A DNA stretch of 64,000 bases from Leptolyngbya sp. BL0902 (lineage in GTDB: Bacteria > Cyanobacteriota > Cyanobacteriia > Phormidesmidales > Phormidesmidaceae), in assembly GCF_016403105.1 (NCBI RefSeq), contig NZ_CP046155.1, positions 2,509,906-2,573,905 of the forward strand. Direction: 5' to 3'. Below, piece by piece: positions 9,642 through 19,042 of the stretch. How positions within the stretch are numbered: the first letter of the stretch is position 1; the number at the start of each line of letters is the position of its first letter. The position numbers were made by a program, and so were the translations under genes. The notes beneath the pieces are model-generated. The model had not been told where the DNA came from, ran no database searches, and worked only from the letters and a program-made list of their open reading frames with translations.

Positions 9642-9644
9642 ACG

Positions 9645-10748
9645 CTAATACCCATCAGCGGGCTCTTGGTAAATCACCGGGTCTCCCCTGTAGGTTCGCA
9701 AAACGACCTGATGATTGGGGCGTTCCTCCAGCAGGGTTTGGGGTGCAACCACGACTTTGCCACCACCGCCCGGAGCATCTACGACATACTTGGGAACCGC
9801 ATAGCCGCTGGTGTAGCCCTGTAAGTTGGAGATAATCTCCAGCCCCTTGGCGATGGAGGTGCGGAAATGCCCTGCCCCGGCCACCAAGTCGCACTGGTAG
9901 AGATAGTAGGGGCGAACCCGATGTTTCACGAGTTTGTGAACCAGTTGTCGCTGCACCTCCACACTGTCGTTAATCCCGGCGAGTAAAACACTCTGGTTGC
10001 CGAGGGGAATGCCCGCATCTGCCAGCCGCGCTAGGGCTAGGGCCACCTCGTCGGTTAGCTCTTTGGGATGGTTGCTGTGAATGTTGATCCAAAGGGGATG
10101 GAACTGGCGCAGCCGTTGGCACAACTCTGGGGTAATGCGCTGGGGTAGAAAAATGGGAACTCGACTGCCAATGCGGATAATCTCTAGGTGATCGATAGCC
10201 CGCAGTTGCCGCAGCAGATGATCCAGGGCGTCATCAGAGAGAGTGAGGGGATCACCGCCGCTAATCAGCACGTCGCGAATTTCGGGATGGTTCCTCAGAT
10301 AGGATAGTTGGGCCTCTAGGGCTTCTAGGCTGAGAGATTGATGAAAGTCTCCGACCAGGCGGCTGCGGGTGCAATAGCGACAGTAGCTGGCACAGTGGGG
10401 CGTGACCACCAGCAACACCCGATCAGGGTAGCGATGCACCAAACCGGGCACCGGACTTTGGGCTTCCTCTGCCAAGCTGTCGGCCATCATGCCCTCAAAC
10501 GGCTGTAATTCTCGTCCTAGGGGAATTACCTGCCGACGAATAGGACAGTTAACGTCTGTTGGATCCATTAACTGGGCAAAGTAGGGGGTGATATCCACCC
10601 GAAAGTGGTGGGGAGCCCTCAGCCCTTGCCGTTCCTCAGGGCTTAGATCAATGAAATCCTCCAAATCCTCAATGGAGTTGAGGCGATGCTTGAGCTGCCA
10701 GCGCCAATTCTGCCAATGTTCGGCAGAAACGTCCTTCCATTTTTCCAT
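9645..10748 (-). CDS. kamA: KamA-family radical-SAM aminomutase (lysine 2,3-aminomutase-like)
   Basis: A 367-residue radical-SAM, PLP-dependent aminomutase. The cluster motif is CASYCRYC (about residues 120-127). Downstream are SGGDPL, IRIGSRVP and a PLP-lysine region near the C-terminus (VDAPGGGGK). In characterised KamA two Asp residues bind the lysine amino group; equivalents are visible in YQCDL and VVDAPGG, so L-lysine is a reasonable substrate and beta-lysine the product. EpmB, which modifies elongation factor P, is the main alternative relative, but the N-terminal WxWQ region and retained Asp pair favour KamA. The ATG is at 10748. It is divergent from ureG and convergent with the ATP-grasp gene. 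Confidence 0.85.
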   Translation of the reverse strand: MEKWKDVSAEHWQNWRWQLKHRLNSIEDLEDFIDLSPEERQGLRAPHHFRVDITPYFAQLMDPTDVNCPIRRQVIPLGRELQPFEGMMADSLAEEAQSPVPGLVHRYPDRVLLVVTPHCASYCRYCTRSRLVGDFHQSLSLEALEAQLSYLRNHPEIRDVLISGGDPLTLSDDALDHLLRQLRAIDHLEIIRIGSRVPIFLPQRITPELCQRLRQFHPLWINIHSNHPKELTDEVALALARLADAGIPLGNQSVLLAGINDSVEVQRQLVHKLVKHRVRPYYLYQCDLVAGAGHFRTSIAKGLEIISNLQGYTSGYAVPKYVVDAPGGGGKVVVAPQTLLEERPNHQVVLRTYRGDPVIYQEPADGY

Positions 10749-10818
10749 TCCGTGTTGCTCTCATGTGCGGTGGGCCGTGGCGGTGGACACCTTCGGCATT
10801 GGTTTAGGCTTAGCATGC

Positions 10819-10934
10819 CCATGGTGGGGCCAACCATGGCCCCTGGCGGCAATTTCTAGGCCGAGGTGCCCCCATAGCTAGCCATGGCGGGCCAGCGGTA
10901 GCAGCACCAAGGAGCACCAAAAGGAGCACCAAAC
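10819..10934. repeat. Inverted and tandem repeats in kamA-ureG intergenic region
   Basis: CCATGGT (10819-10825) and ACCATGG (10833-10839) form a short inverted repeat. At about 10901-10934 the unit GAGCACCAAAAG occurs about three times in tandem with small variations. Both lie in the divergent promoter region between the kamA-like gene and ureG; they may be regulatory or simple slippage repeats. Confidence 0.45.
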
Positions 10935-11026
10935 GCCTTGGCCTTTGGGAATCTTGCGTCAGCGCCGCCGCTGGCAAGGGGAGGTTTGCTACCATACCCA
11001 AAACCTTAAGATTGGATCATGCAACC

Positions 11027-11641
11027 ATGACAACTCCCTTTCGTGTGGGTGTGGCTGGCCCAGTGGGTTCTGGCAAAACCGCCCTGGTGGATAGCCTCTG
11101 CAAGGCGCTGCGGCAGCGCTTCTCCATCGCCGTTGTCACCAATGATATCTATACCCAGGAAGACGCCCAGTTTTTAGTCCGCAGTCAAGCCCTCAGCCCC
11201 GACCGCATTGTGGGGGTAGAAACGGGGGGCTGTCCCCACACCGCCATCCGCGAAGATGCCTCCATGAACCTAGTGGCCATCGAAGCTCTAGAAGCCCGCT
11301 TTGACCCGCTGGATTTGGTGTTTGTGGAAAGCGGCGGCGACAACCTGGCCAGCACTTTCAGCCCAGAATTGGTGGATCTCACCCTGTATGTCATCGACGT
11401 GGCCGCCGGAGACAAAATTCCTCGCAAGGGTGGCCCCGGCATTACCAAGTCTGACTTTTTGGTCATCAACAAAACCGATCTGGCTCCCCTGGTGGGGGCC
11501 AGCCTAGAGGTGATGGATCGCGATGCCCGCACTATGCGCGGCTCCCGGCCTTTTGGCTTTACCAACCTCAAAACCCAGGCAGGGCTCGATACCATCATCA
11601 CCTTTGTGCTAGACCACGCAGGGCTTGGTGTGGCGGCGTAG
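11027..11641 (+). CDS. ureG: Urease accessory GTPase UreG
   Basis: A 204-residue SIMIBI-class GTPase that drives nickel insertion into urease with UreD, UreF and UreE. Motifs are the P-loop GPVGSGKT (about residues 10-17), [18 protein letters not shown] with the nickel-binding Cys-Pro-His, the switch region FVESGGDNL, and the base-specificity motif NKTD (about 150). The ATG at 11027 gives the usual length; the TTG at 11012 would add five residues without support. No other urease gene is in this window, so the structural genes must be elsewhere. It lies about 9 kb from the URC pair, whose pathway releases urea. Confidence 0.95.
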   Translation: MTTPFRVGVAGPVGSGKTALVDSLCKALRQRFSIAVVTNDIYTQEDAQFLVRSQALSPDRIVGVETGGCPHTAIREDASMNLVAIEALEARFDPLDLVFVESGGDNLASTFSPELVDLTLYVIDVAAGDKIPRKGGPGITKSDFLVINKTDLAPLVGASLEVMDRDARTMRGSRPFGFTNLKTQAGLDTIITFVLDHAGLGVAA

Positions 11642-11741
11642 CCTCCCTTACCCCCGGCCCCTCTCCCATGCAGAAGAGCGGCGTTAGAGGCGATCTGCAA
11701 CGGCTTTTTCCACGGTGGATTTTTCTACGCGGGAAAAGGGG

Positions 11742-12725
11742 TTAGGGCGAGGCCGGAAGGGTTGTTGTTTCGAGTGAACCGGACTGGGGCCACTGGGGCT
11801 CGATGGCCAGATGGGCAGTGGGGTTAAACTGATCCTCTAAGGCCGAACCCAGATCGTCATCGGGGAAGGGTTCGCCAGCCGGGATGCGCCGTTCCTCTAG
11901 GTCTTGGAAATTAAACAGATTGGGGTCGGCCAGTTGAGAAGGGGCCACATTTTGCAGGCTGCGAAACAGGCTGTCGGTGCGCCCCGGCCATTGCTTTTCC
12001 CAGTCCTGGATCATCTGTTTAATTTGGGCCCGTTGCAGGTTGGCCTGGGAACCGCAAAGGGTGCAGGGAATGATGGGAAACTGCCGATAGCGGGCGTAGC
12101 GGGCGATATCAGGTTCGGGGCAGTAGGCCAGGGGCCGAATCACCACATGGCGACGATCATCGGTGAGCAACTTGGGCGGCATGGCCTTGAGGGTGCCGCC
12201 GTGAAACATATTGAGGAATAGGGTTTCGATCAGGTCATCCCGGTGGTGGCCGAGGGCAATTTTGGTAGCTCCCTCCTCAGCGGCTACTCGGTAGAGAATG
12301 CCCCGCCGCAGCCGCGAGCACAGCCCGCACATGGTTTTGCCTTCGGGGATGACTCGCTTGACGGTGCTGTAGGTGTCTTGCTCCACAATGCGGTAGGCCA
12401 CGCCGATGGACTCAAAATACTCTGGCAGCACATGGGCCGGAAAACCGGGCTGTTTTTGATCCAGGTTAACGGCCAAAATCTCGAAATGAATGGGCGCACT
12501 GCGCTGGAGGTGGCGCAAAATATCCAGCAAAGTGTGGGAATCCTTGCCGCCCGACAGGCACACCATCACCCGGTCGCCCTCCTCAATCATGCGATAGTCG
12601 CGGATGGCTTGCCCCACCCGCGCCCGCAGAAAGCCCTGGAGCTTTTTAAAGCTATTGGAGGTAGGCATCTGTACGCCAACCATAGACCGCGCCTCAAATC
12701 GGCCTCGATCATACCAAATTCCCAT
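11742..12725 (-). CDS. ttcA: tRNA 2-thiocytidine biosynthesis protein TtcA
   Basis: ATP-pyrophosphatase-type enzyme that thiolates cytidine 32 in certain tRNAs using an iron-sulfur cluster. The PP-loop SGGKDS is at about residues 58-63, and the cluster cysteine pairs are CGLC (about 135) and CTLC (about 222); LGHHRDD also fits the family. The start at 12725 has a good ribosome site (AGGGAGA, 8 bases away) and lies 12 bp after the stop of the export protein gene, so the two form an operon; later ATGs at 12683 and 12668 are possible. The last 50 residues are an acidic, Pro-rich tail not needed for the fold. Confidence 0.93.
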   Translation of the reverse strand: MGIWYDRGRFEARSMVGVQMPTSNSFKKLQGFLRARVGQAIRDYRMIEEGDRVMVCLSGGKDSHTLLDILRHLQRSAPIHFEILAVNLDQKQPGFPAHVLPEYFESIGVAYRIVEQDTYSTVKRVIPEGKTMCGLCSRLRRGILYRVAAEEGATKIALGHHRDDLIETLFLNMFHGGTLKAMPPKLLTDDRRHVVIRPLAYCPEPDIARYARYRQFPIIPCTLCGSQANLQRAQIKQMIQDWEKQWPGRTDSLFRSLQNVAPSQLADPNLFNFQDLEERRIPAGEPFPDDDLGSALEDQFNPTAHLAIEPQWPQSGSLETTTLPASP

Positions 12726-12737
12726 CCGCCCTTCTCC

Positions 12738-13967
12738 CTAGGGACGGCCTGTGCGGTTGCGAGTGCGAATCTCGTTGAGCTGGTTGAAAATGCTGGTAAT
12801 GCCCAAGACAGGATTAACCACCGCCGCCGCCGCCCCGCCCAGCAGCCCTAGGAAGTCTGCATTGCGGGCCAGCCCCGTGCGCGACACCACCACAATGTCG
12901 TTCTCCCGCAGAGCCGGGTTGTTTTCTTCGTTGATACCCGCCGTGAGGTCGATGGGGATGGTGCGGTTGGTCACGGTGCCGTCGGGGTTCAGCCGAATGA
13001 AGGCCACCTCGCCACCTTGGGCACGGGGGTCATCAAAGCCACCCGCCGCCAAAATCGCCTGGTTGAGGGTTGAGTTAGCCCTCACCGTGACGCGGCCTGG
13101 GGCACGCACTTCGCCCACCACATCTACCTGTACCTCATTGGGAGCAAAGTTGGCTTCGGCGAGGGCTTGGGCCTCTTCGGGGCTGAGGGCTACCGCCGTG
13201 GGGATCAGCACCGTATCGCCATCCCGCAGCAGCAGGTTTTGGGACTGCTGGCCGTCTTCTAACAGGGCAAAGAAATCAATGAAAATGACATGGTCGGGGC
13301 CATTGAGCTGAGGACGACGCACCTCAATGTTGCGAATATCCGCCAGTTGGGTGATACCCCCGGCGGCCTGGATGGCCTGAACCACGGTTCGCAGTTCGTT
13401 GGGGTTGGGCTGCACTCCGTCGGGGGCCTGCCCTGGGCCAGTGGTGTAGGCTCCGGGGCGGCGCACTTCGCCCACCACCGCCACCCGCATGGGCCGGGGG
13501 GTAAACAGGGTCAGCGTTACCACCGGGTCGCGAATGAACTGAACGTAGCGCTGCTCTATGGCGCGGGCGGCTTGCTCCAGATCTAATCCTCGCACGGGCA
13601 CCCGGCCAATCCAGGGCAAGTTGATCGTGCCGTCGGGCAGCACGTTATAGAGGTTGTCAACGGGGAGGCGGTTGTTGCCCTGGGAATTGGCCAGTTCTGG
13701 CACGTTAAACATGTCAAACCGCACCACATCCCCCGGCCCTAGCACATAGGCATCGTTTTCGGCGGCGTTAATCAGCGCGGCATTATTAGACCAGGAGGGT
13801 GGAGTGGCCGGGGCCGCCTCTGGGAAAAACGGCTGGGAGTCGGGAGTGGACAGCGGCAAGGTTTGGGCTAGGGGCTGGGCCAGCAGCGGCGTCACATGGC
13901 TGGAGACCAACCCTAGGGTAATGAGCGAACCGAGGGCGGCACGATAGGTCGGATTCATGATGGGCAT
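12738..13967 (-). CDS. Polysaccharide export outer-membrane protein (OPX/Wza-like), copy 1
   Basis: A 409-residue secreted protein with an N-terminal signal (about residues 8-30). The export domain begins at YVLGPGDVVRFDMF and continues with LPDGTINLPWIGRVPVRGLDLEQAARAI (listed only as a landmark, about residue 110). It is followed by two SLBB-type repeats (MRVAVVGEVRRPGAY at about 158 and VDVVGEVRAPGRV at about 275). OPX proteins form the outer-membrane channel for capsule or exopolysaccharide. It is a paralogue of the protein at 39118-40587 but stands alone here, with ttcA downstream. The C-terminal end has a hydrophobic stretch near residue 370-390. Confidence 0.9.
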   Translation of the reverse strand: MPIMNPTYRAALGSLITLGLVSSHVTPLLAQPLAQTLPLSTPDSQPFFPEAAPATPPSWSNNAALINAAENDAYVLGPGDVVRFDMFNVPELANSQGNNRLPVDNLYNVLPDGTINLPWIGRVPVRGLDLEQAARAIEQRYVQFIRDPVVTLTLFTPRPMRVAVVGEVRRPGAYTTGPGQAPDGVQPNPNELRTVVQAIQAAGGITQLADIRNIEVRRPQLNGPDHVIFIDFFALLEDGQQSQNLLLRDGDTVLIPTAVALSPEEAQALAEANFAPNEVQVDVVGEVRAPGRVTVRANSTLNQAILAAGGFDDPRAQGGEVAFIRLNPDGTVTNRTIPIDLTAGINEENNPALRENDIVVVSRTGLARNADFLGLLGGAAAAVVNPVLGITSIFNQLNEIRTRNRTGRP

Positions 13968-14314
13968 GACATATTACTCCAAGTATCACGGGCTTCACTC
14001 TCCCCCGGCTTTGGGCAGAGGGCTGCAAGAGCCCTGAATTGAGGCTGTGGCGTCCACATCGATAGTGGATGATAGCCCATCCCAAGCCAGTTCTCCGTAA
14101 TTTCTGGGACAGCCTCATCAAGCCTTTAATAACCGATAGAGGATTTTTACTGAACTAACGCTATCGATTCGTCGCGCTATCGGGGGCTGCGCCAGGAGCC
14201 TAGGGCCATTGACACCTAGGGCCTAGATCGATGTTCCTGATGTTTGGAGCGTGTTTTGAGATTGTGTTTTGAGATTATCCTAGAGGCCAGAAAGTTCCCT
14301 AGCGGTGTTCCCTA
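13968..14314. other. Intergenic region with tandem 13-bp repeat
   Basis: A 347-bp gap between the export protein start (leftward) and the small membrane protein at 14315. Its only clear structure is the 13-bp tandem repeat at 14251-14276. No RNA gene or longer coding frame was seen. Confidence 0.5.
14251..14276. repeat. Perfect 13-bp tandem repeat (GTGTTTTGAGATT x2)
   Basis: Two identical adjacent copies, 14251-14263 and 14264-14276, 38 bp upstream of the start of the small two-helix protein. The position suits an activator-binding direct repeat, but this is inference. Confidence 0.6.
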
Positions 14315-14473
14315 GTGTTTACGGGCCTGGATTTGATTGTGGTGTTCTTGGTGGTAGGGCTCATCTTCTACGCCACCAGCGCTGAGGGGGGCGGGTCTGG
14401 ATCCAAGCCGGAACCCTTGACCCTCATGGTGATCGTCATTGTGGCGGGAATGATTCTGATGTCCTTCCTGTGA
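14315..14473 (+). CDS. Small two-helix membrane protein (52 aa)
   Basis: Starts at GTG 14315 and ends at TGA 14471-14473. Helix 1 is LIVVFLVVGLIFYA (about residues 7-20), then a Gly/Ser-rich polar loop (SAEGGGSGSKPEP), then helix 2 at about 36-52 (TLMVIVIVAGMILMSFL) reaching the last residue. The short hairpin topology, clean hydrophobic-polar-hydrophobic pattern and codon use like its neighbours suggest a real small protein. There is no clear ribosome site. It lies 177 bp upstream of the FtsE-like ATPase. Function unknown. Confidence 0.6.
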   Translation: MFTGLDLIVVFLVVGLIFYATSAEGGGSGSKPEPLTLMVIVIVAGMILMSFL

Positions 14474-14650
14474 CGATGATTCTACGGGGGCGGTCGCGAC
14501 GGGAATCAAGACGGGAATCAATCGTAAAAGGTTTAAGTTTATTGAAAAAAAAGACTAGCGAGGAATCAACTCCAGGCTTTCCAGTACAATGGCGTGCCAA
14601 AAGCCTAGCGACGATGCTCCCCTGCCCCTACTCTAGTTAGGACGTTCCCT

Positions 14651-15535
14651 ATGCCCCCTGTTGTGCCTCGCGCCACGGATGACCCTCGCCTAAGCCAGTT
14701 ACCCGCCTCCGTACAAGCTCACCTGAAAGAGCGTTTCAATATGGTGGTTCCGGCCCCGTCCGCTGCTGCTAAAACCCTATTCTCCTCAACCGAAGCCCCT
14801 GCCCCTGTGATCTCCCGTTCCCCTGCGCCCCCGGTGGCCACCCCCGACGATGCTAAGGCCCCTGCTCCCGCCGTGGTGATGCTAGACAAGGTGGAAAAAA
14901 TCTACACCAACGGCAGCACCGCCCTCGTCGATGTGAGCTTAACCGTGAACCAGGGAGACTTTTTGTTTGTCACTGGGCCATCGGGGTCAGGAAAATCGAC
15001 CCTGCTGAAGCTGCTCTACGGCTACGAACGGCCCACCAGCGGAGAGATTCTAGTGGCCAACGAGCCCATCGCCAAACTGCGGGGCAACCAACTGGCCATG
15101 ATGCGCCGCCGCATTGGGGTGGTGTTCCAAGACTACAAACTTCTGCCCCGCCGCACCGTGGCCGAAAATGTGGCCTTTGTGCTGTGGGCGCAGGGCTTCA
15201 CCCGCAAGGAAATTCATCGCCGCCTGTGGCCTGCCCTGAAGATGGTGGGGCTGCAAAACAAAGCTCAGTGCTTCCCAGACGAGCTGTCTGGGGGCGAACA
15301 ACAGCGGGTTAGTATCGCCCGGGCGGTGGTCAATACGCCGCCCCTGCTGCTGGCGGACGAGCCCACGGGCAACCTCGACGCCGACAATTCCCTCCAGGTC
15401 ATCAAAATCCTCAAAAAGCTCAACTCCATCGGCATTACCGTCATTGTCACCACCCACGACGAGCAGTTGGTACGCATCTCCAACCATCCCGTAGTGCAGC
15501 TGAGAAACGGTCGCCTGCACCACCTGGTTCGTTAG
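14651..15535 (+). CDS. ftsE: FtsE-like ABC transporter ATPase with N-terminal extension
   Basis: The ATP-binding partner of FtsX, which controls peptidoglycan hydrolases at division. Visible motifs are Walker [10 protein letters not shown] (about residue 111), the Q-loop in [10 protein letters not shown], signature [10 protein letters not shown] (about 215), Walker [10 protein letters not shown], and the H-loop TTHDEQL. FtsE is normally about 220 residues; this one has 76 extra N-terminal residues rich in Pro and Ala before the usual start region. An internal ATG at 14879 would give the standard length but has no ribosome site, so the extension may be real. No ftsX follows; an M23 peptidase gene lies 230 bp downstream, in keeping with a cell-wall role. 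Confidence 0.85.
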   Translation: MPPVVPRATDDPRLSQLPASVQAHLKERFNMVVPAPSAAAKTLFSSTEAPAPVISRSPAPPVATPDDAKAPAPAVVMLDKVEKIYTNGSTALVDVSLTVNQGDFLFVTGPSGSGKSTLLKLLYGYERPTSGEILVANEPIAKLRGNQLAMMRRRIGVVFQDYKLLPRRTVAENVAFVLWAQGFTRKEIHRRLWPALKMVGLQNKAQCFPDELSGGEQQRVSIARAVVNTPPLLLADEPTGNLDADNSLQVIKILKKLNSIGITVIVTTHDEQLVRISNHPVVQLRNGRLHHLVR

Positions 15536-15655
15536 TCTAGGAGCCGATCTAGGAGCCTGTCGCCGCTGCGTTGCTCCTCCCTCACCAGTTGCCATGACGG
15601 GGTAGAACGGCTGGCTCTAGCCCCTGGCCGCAGATGGCGCGGGGAAAATCGAGTA

Positions 15656-15704
15656 GGCGTTTGCTCTGGGGCTGGGGGCTGGAACCCCAGGGCGGACAAA
15701 CGCC
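15656..15704. other. Imperfect hairpin between ftsE and M23 peptidase genes
   Basis: GGCGTTTG (15656-15663) pairs with CAAACGCC (15697-15704), and the inner arms CTGGGG and CCCCAG also pair. There is no T-run, so it is not a classical terminator. It may be an attenuating or mRNA-processing structure between the two genes. Confidence 0.5.
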
Positions 15705-15766
15705 GTCAAGGGTGATACGCTCTAGCCAGCGTGATCACCCAACCCTACAAACTACCTCACGGGCCT

Positions 15767-16654
15767 ATGAACTACCTCACGGGATATCGCCCCTTTAGTC
15801 GTCGTGCTGTGCTGGCGGGGCTGTTGGCCGGATCCGCCAGTTGGGCGTGGGCTAGTCGGGCCTACGCCTACGATGTGGTCATTTCCCCCGCTAACCCTCA
15901 ACTGGGGGATACCCTGTCTGTCATCATCCAGGCTAGCCAGCCCGGTGCAGCGCCACCCGTTGTCACCCTCAACCACAGCACCCGCTATCCGGTGTTTCCG
16001 CTGTCGGGCAATCGGTTCCGGGCGTTGATCCCCACCAGCCCACTAACACCCCCAGGCACCCTAACGATCCAGGTGATGGGCGACGAGGGCAACCGAAACC
16101 TGGCGGTGGGCCTCCGAAATCGCAGCTTTCCCACCCAGCGCATCACCCTGCGCCCCGGCCAAGCCAGTCTGGGTACCCCCCACGAATTTGAACGCGTGGC
16201 GGCGTTTAGGGATCTGGTAACTCCAGAGCGCTTTTGGAATGGGGCCATGGTGCGACCCAACCCAGGGCGCGTGACCACGGTCTACGGTGTGCGCCGCTAC
16301 TATAATGGCGTCTTTGCCCAAGACTACTACCATCGCGGCGTAGACTATGCCGCCCCAACCGGATCTCCAGTGGTTTCCCCGGCGGCAGGCCGAATTGCCC
16401 TCGTCGGTCGGGTATCCGAAGGCTTTGAACTTCACGGCAACACCGTTGGGATCGACCACGGCCAGGGCGTGCTCAGCATCATGATTCACCTCCACCGCAT
16501 TGACGTGAACGAGGGGGATTTTGTTCAGGCGGGGCAAGGGATTGGCACGGTGGGGTCAACGGGCATCTCCACGGGCCCCCACCTGCACTGGGGGCTGTAC
16601 GTCAACGGCATTTCAGTGGATCCTGTCCCCTGGCGAGAGCGGGGTTTTGAGTAG
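15767..16654 (+). CDS. Secreted M23-family peptidoglycan endopeptidase
   Basis: A zinc metallopeptidase that cleaves peptide cross-links in the cell wall. A twin-arginine-like signal (RPFSRRAVLAGLLAG, about residues 7-21) precedes AYAYD, a likely cleavage point. A beta-rich region of about 150 residues follows, then the LytM domain with HRGVDYAAP (zinc His and Asp), HLHRI and GPHLHWGL (HxH). The ATG at 15767 is chosen; an in-frame GTG at 15731 would add 12 residues. The start codon is inside a direct repeat: AACTACCTCACGGG occurs at 15750-15763 and 15770-15783. It sits between the FtsE-like and Slt-like genes, all cell-wall related. Confidence 0.92.
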   Translation: MNYLTGYRPFSRRAVLAGLLAGSASWAWASRAYAYDVVISPANPQLGDTLSVIIQASQPGAAPPVVTLNHSTRYPVFPLSGNRFRALIPTSPLTPPGTLTIQVMGDEGNRNLAVGLRNRSFPTQRITLRPGQASLGTPHEFERVAAFRDLVTPERFWNGAMVRPNPGRVTTVYGVRRYYNGVFAQDYYHRGVDYAAPTGSPVVSPAAGRIALVGRVSEGFELHGNTVGIDHGQGVLSIMIHLHRIDVNEGDFVQAGQGIGTVGSTGISTGPHLHWGLYVNGISVDPVPWRERGFE

Positions 16655-16846
16655 CCTGGTGGCCCCAGGTACCCCTGGTGTGGATGGAGCCTAGGAGGAG
16701 GGATCCCTAGGCTTAGGCGTGGTTTGGCCCAGATATCATTTTCCCGCTGGCCGATTGGAGAAAACGGCCACCTGTCCCCCCCGAAATCGGGATTTTCTGC
16801 TACAACAACCCATAGCCGAACCCCATCGCCGAATTTCCTTCCTCCC

Positions 16847-19042
16847 ATGCTTAATCGGATTAAACAGCGTCTGCCCCTGCTGGCCCTAGCTGGCCTTAGC
16901 GCTCTGTCCTTTGGGATGGTGGCGGCTTTTGTGAACAGTACCGAGGTCATCACTCCGAGGGACAACCTCGGGGCGGCGGAGACTCCCCTGGGGGGACGGG
17001 CACAACATCGCTGGGACGACCCCGTTCTCGATCTGGCGCTGCAACCCGCCGAACAACGGGCGGCGGCGTTGACCCAGTATGCCCAGGGGCGCGATTCTAT
17101 CAGTCAGCATCGGGCTCGGTATCTGCTGGCGCTGGATTTAATCGCGGCGAATCGGGGCGGCAGTGCGCTGCCTTTGCTGGAGGGGTTGGAGGCGGACTAT
17201 CCCGAAATGGCCCCCTACGTGCTGCTGGCCCAGGCCCAGGCCCAAACCGCCGCTGGCCAAACCGTTGCTGCCCAGGCTACCCAAGATCGCCTGCTAACGG
17301 AATACAGTGACGATCCCGCCATCGCGCCCCTGCTCTACAGCCTCGGACAACAGGACTCGGCCCGGTGGGATGAACTCCTCCAGCGCTTCCCCGACCATCC
17401 CAAATCCGTGGACGTCGCCCACCAGCGGCTGACCGAGAACCCCAATCGGGCCGATGCGCTTCCCCTGTTGCTGACGGTGGCGCGGGCAGGGTTGCACCAT
17501 CCCAGCGCGGGGGATGTGCTGCTGCGGCTAAAAAATCAGTTTGCGGATCAACTTCAGCCCGAAGACTGGCAGACCGTGGGCTTTGGCCTGTGGCGACGGG
17601 ATGCCTACGCTGAGGCTGGCCCTGCCTATGCCCAAGCGCCCCCATCCCCCCGCAACCTCTACCGGGCCGCTAGAGGTTTGCAGATTGGCCGTCAGCGAGA
17701 TCGCGCCATTGCCCTCTACAGTCAGCTAGATCAGCAGTTTCCCGATGCCCCAGAAACCGCCACGGGCCTCCTGCGGCTGACCCTAAGCCTCTCGGATCAG
17801 CAGTCCCTGGACGTGCTGGATCAGGTGGTGGCTCGCTTCCCCGACCGCGCCGCCGAAGCCCTGGGGATGCGGGCAGACATTTTAGACAACCTCAACAGCG
17901 CTGCATCGGCCCAGGCCACCCGCGACGCCATTCTCCAAGACCACAGTGCCAGCAGCACCGCCGCCCAAATTCGCCTCACCAAGGCCCGCAACGCGGCTCA
18001 GCAGGGTGACTTGGCCATGGCGGTGCGCTGGGGTCAAGAGGCCATCCAACAGAGCCCCGATGGTCGAGATGCCGCCGAAGCTGGATTTTGGGCCGGAAAG
18101 TGGGCCACCGACCTGGGCCAGACTGATGTGGCCCAAACCCTGTGGGAACAGGTGATCGCCCATCAGCCCGAATCCTACTTTGCTTGGCGATCTGCCGTTC
18201 ATCTGGGCTGGGATGTGGGTGACTTCACCACCGTGCGCGACAAAATGCCCGCCATCGCCCCCCTCACCCGCCGCAGCCCCCTGCCCACTGGGTCGGATAC
18301 CCTGAAGGAGCTGTATATTTTGGGCCAAGACCGAGCCGCCTGGGAGCGTTGGCAGACCGAATACGTCAATCGCCAAGATCCCTCGGTGCCGGAGCGGTTT
18401 GTGGATGGCCTGATGCGCCAAACCCAGGGCGACTTTTTAGACGGCATCTTCCAGGTGGCCAGCCTTGCCTCTGTAGACGACCCGGAGGACATCGCGGCCT
18501 TCAAAGCCCTCAAGCAAAAGCCCGACTATTGGCATGGGGTCTATCCCTTTCCCTTTGCCGATTTAATTCAAACCTGGTCGGCCCAGCGGCAGCTTAACCC
18601 TCTGCTGGTGCTGGCCCTCATTCGCCAAGAGTCTCGGTTTATGCCCCGCATTCGTTCTGTGGCCGGGGCCGCTGGGCTCATGCAGGTGATGCCCGGTACG
18701 GCCCAGTGGATCAAAGACCGCGAACCAACCATCACCAGCTACGAAATCACCGACCCCCACGACAACATCAAGCTGGGCACTTGGTACTTGGACTACACCC
18801 ATCGCGAGTACGACAATAACTCTATGTTGGCCATGGCGAGTTACAACGCTGGCCCCGGTAATGTGGCGAATTGGGTGAACCGAGGGGGCTTCCGCAACGA
18901 CGACGACTTTGCCGACAAAATCCCCTTCCCCGAAACCAGAGGCTATATTCAGTCGGTCTTTGGTAACTACTGGAACTACCTGCGGCTCTACGATCCCACC
19001 ATCATGGCCGAGGTAGAACGAATTCAGCAGCGCCATCGGTAG
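16847..19042 (+). CDS. Slt-type soluble lytic murein transglycosylase with TPR-like superhelix
   Basis: A 731-residue periplasmic enzyme that cleaves glycan strands of peptidoglycan to give 1,6-anhydromuramic ends. ATG 16847 starts a signal-anchor (LPLLALAGLSALSFGMVAAF). Residues about 60-530 are Ala-rich helical repeats of TPR type. The C-terminal SLT domain shows LIRQESRFMP with the catalytic Glu, SVAGAAGLMQVMPGTA, and MASYNAGPGNV. Length and domain order resemble Slt70. The frame is open upstream to 16724 but those residues look unlike a signal. Transcription runs with the M23 peptidase gene 192 bp upstream. Confidence 0.93.
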   Translation: MLNRIKQRLPLLALAGLSALSFGMVAAFVNSTEVITPRDNLGAAETPLGGRAQHRWDDPVLDLALQPAEQRAAALTQYAQGRDSISQHRARYLLALDLIAANRGGSALPLLEGLEADYPEMAPYVLLAQAQAQTAAGQTVAAQATQDRLLTEYSDDPAIAPLLYSLGQQDSARWDELLQRFPDHPKSVDVAHQRLTENPNRADALPLLLTVARAGLHHPSAGDVLLRLKNQFADQLQPEDWQTVGFGLWRRDAYAEAGPAYAQAPPSPRNLYRAARGLQIGRQRDRAIALYSQLDQQFPDAPETATGLLRLTLSLSDQQSLDVLDQVVARFPDRAAEALGMRADILDNLNSAASAQATRDAILQDHSASSTAAQIRLTKARNAAQQGDLAMAVRWGQEAIQQSPDGRDAAEAGFWAGKWATDLGQTDVAQTLWEQVIAHQPESYFAWRSAVHLGWDVGDFTTVRDKMPAIAPLTRRSPLPTGSDTLKELYILGQDRAAWERWQTEYVNRQDPSVPERFVDGLMRQTQGDFLDGIFQVASLASVDDPEDIAAFKALKQKPDYWHGVYPFPFADLIQTWSAQRQLNPLLVLALIRQESRFMPRIRSVAGAAGLMQVMPGTAQWIKDREPTITSYEITDPHDNIKLGTWYLDYTHREYDNNSMLAMASYNAGPGNVANWVNRGGFRNDDDFADKIPFPETRGYIQSVFGNYWNYLRLYDPTIMAEVERIQQRHR

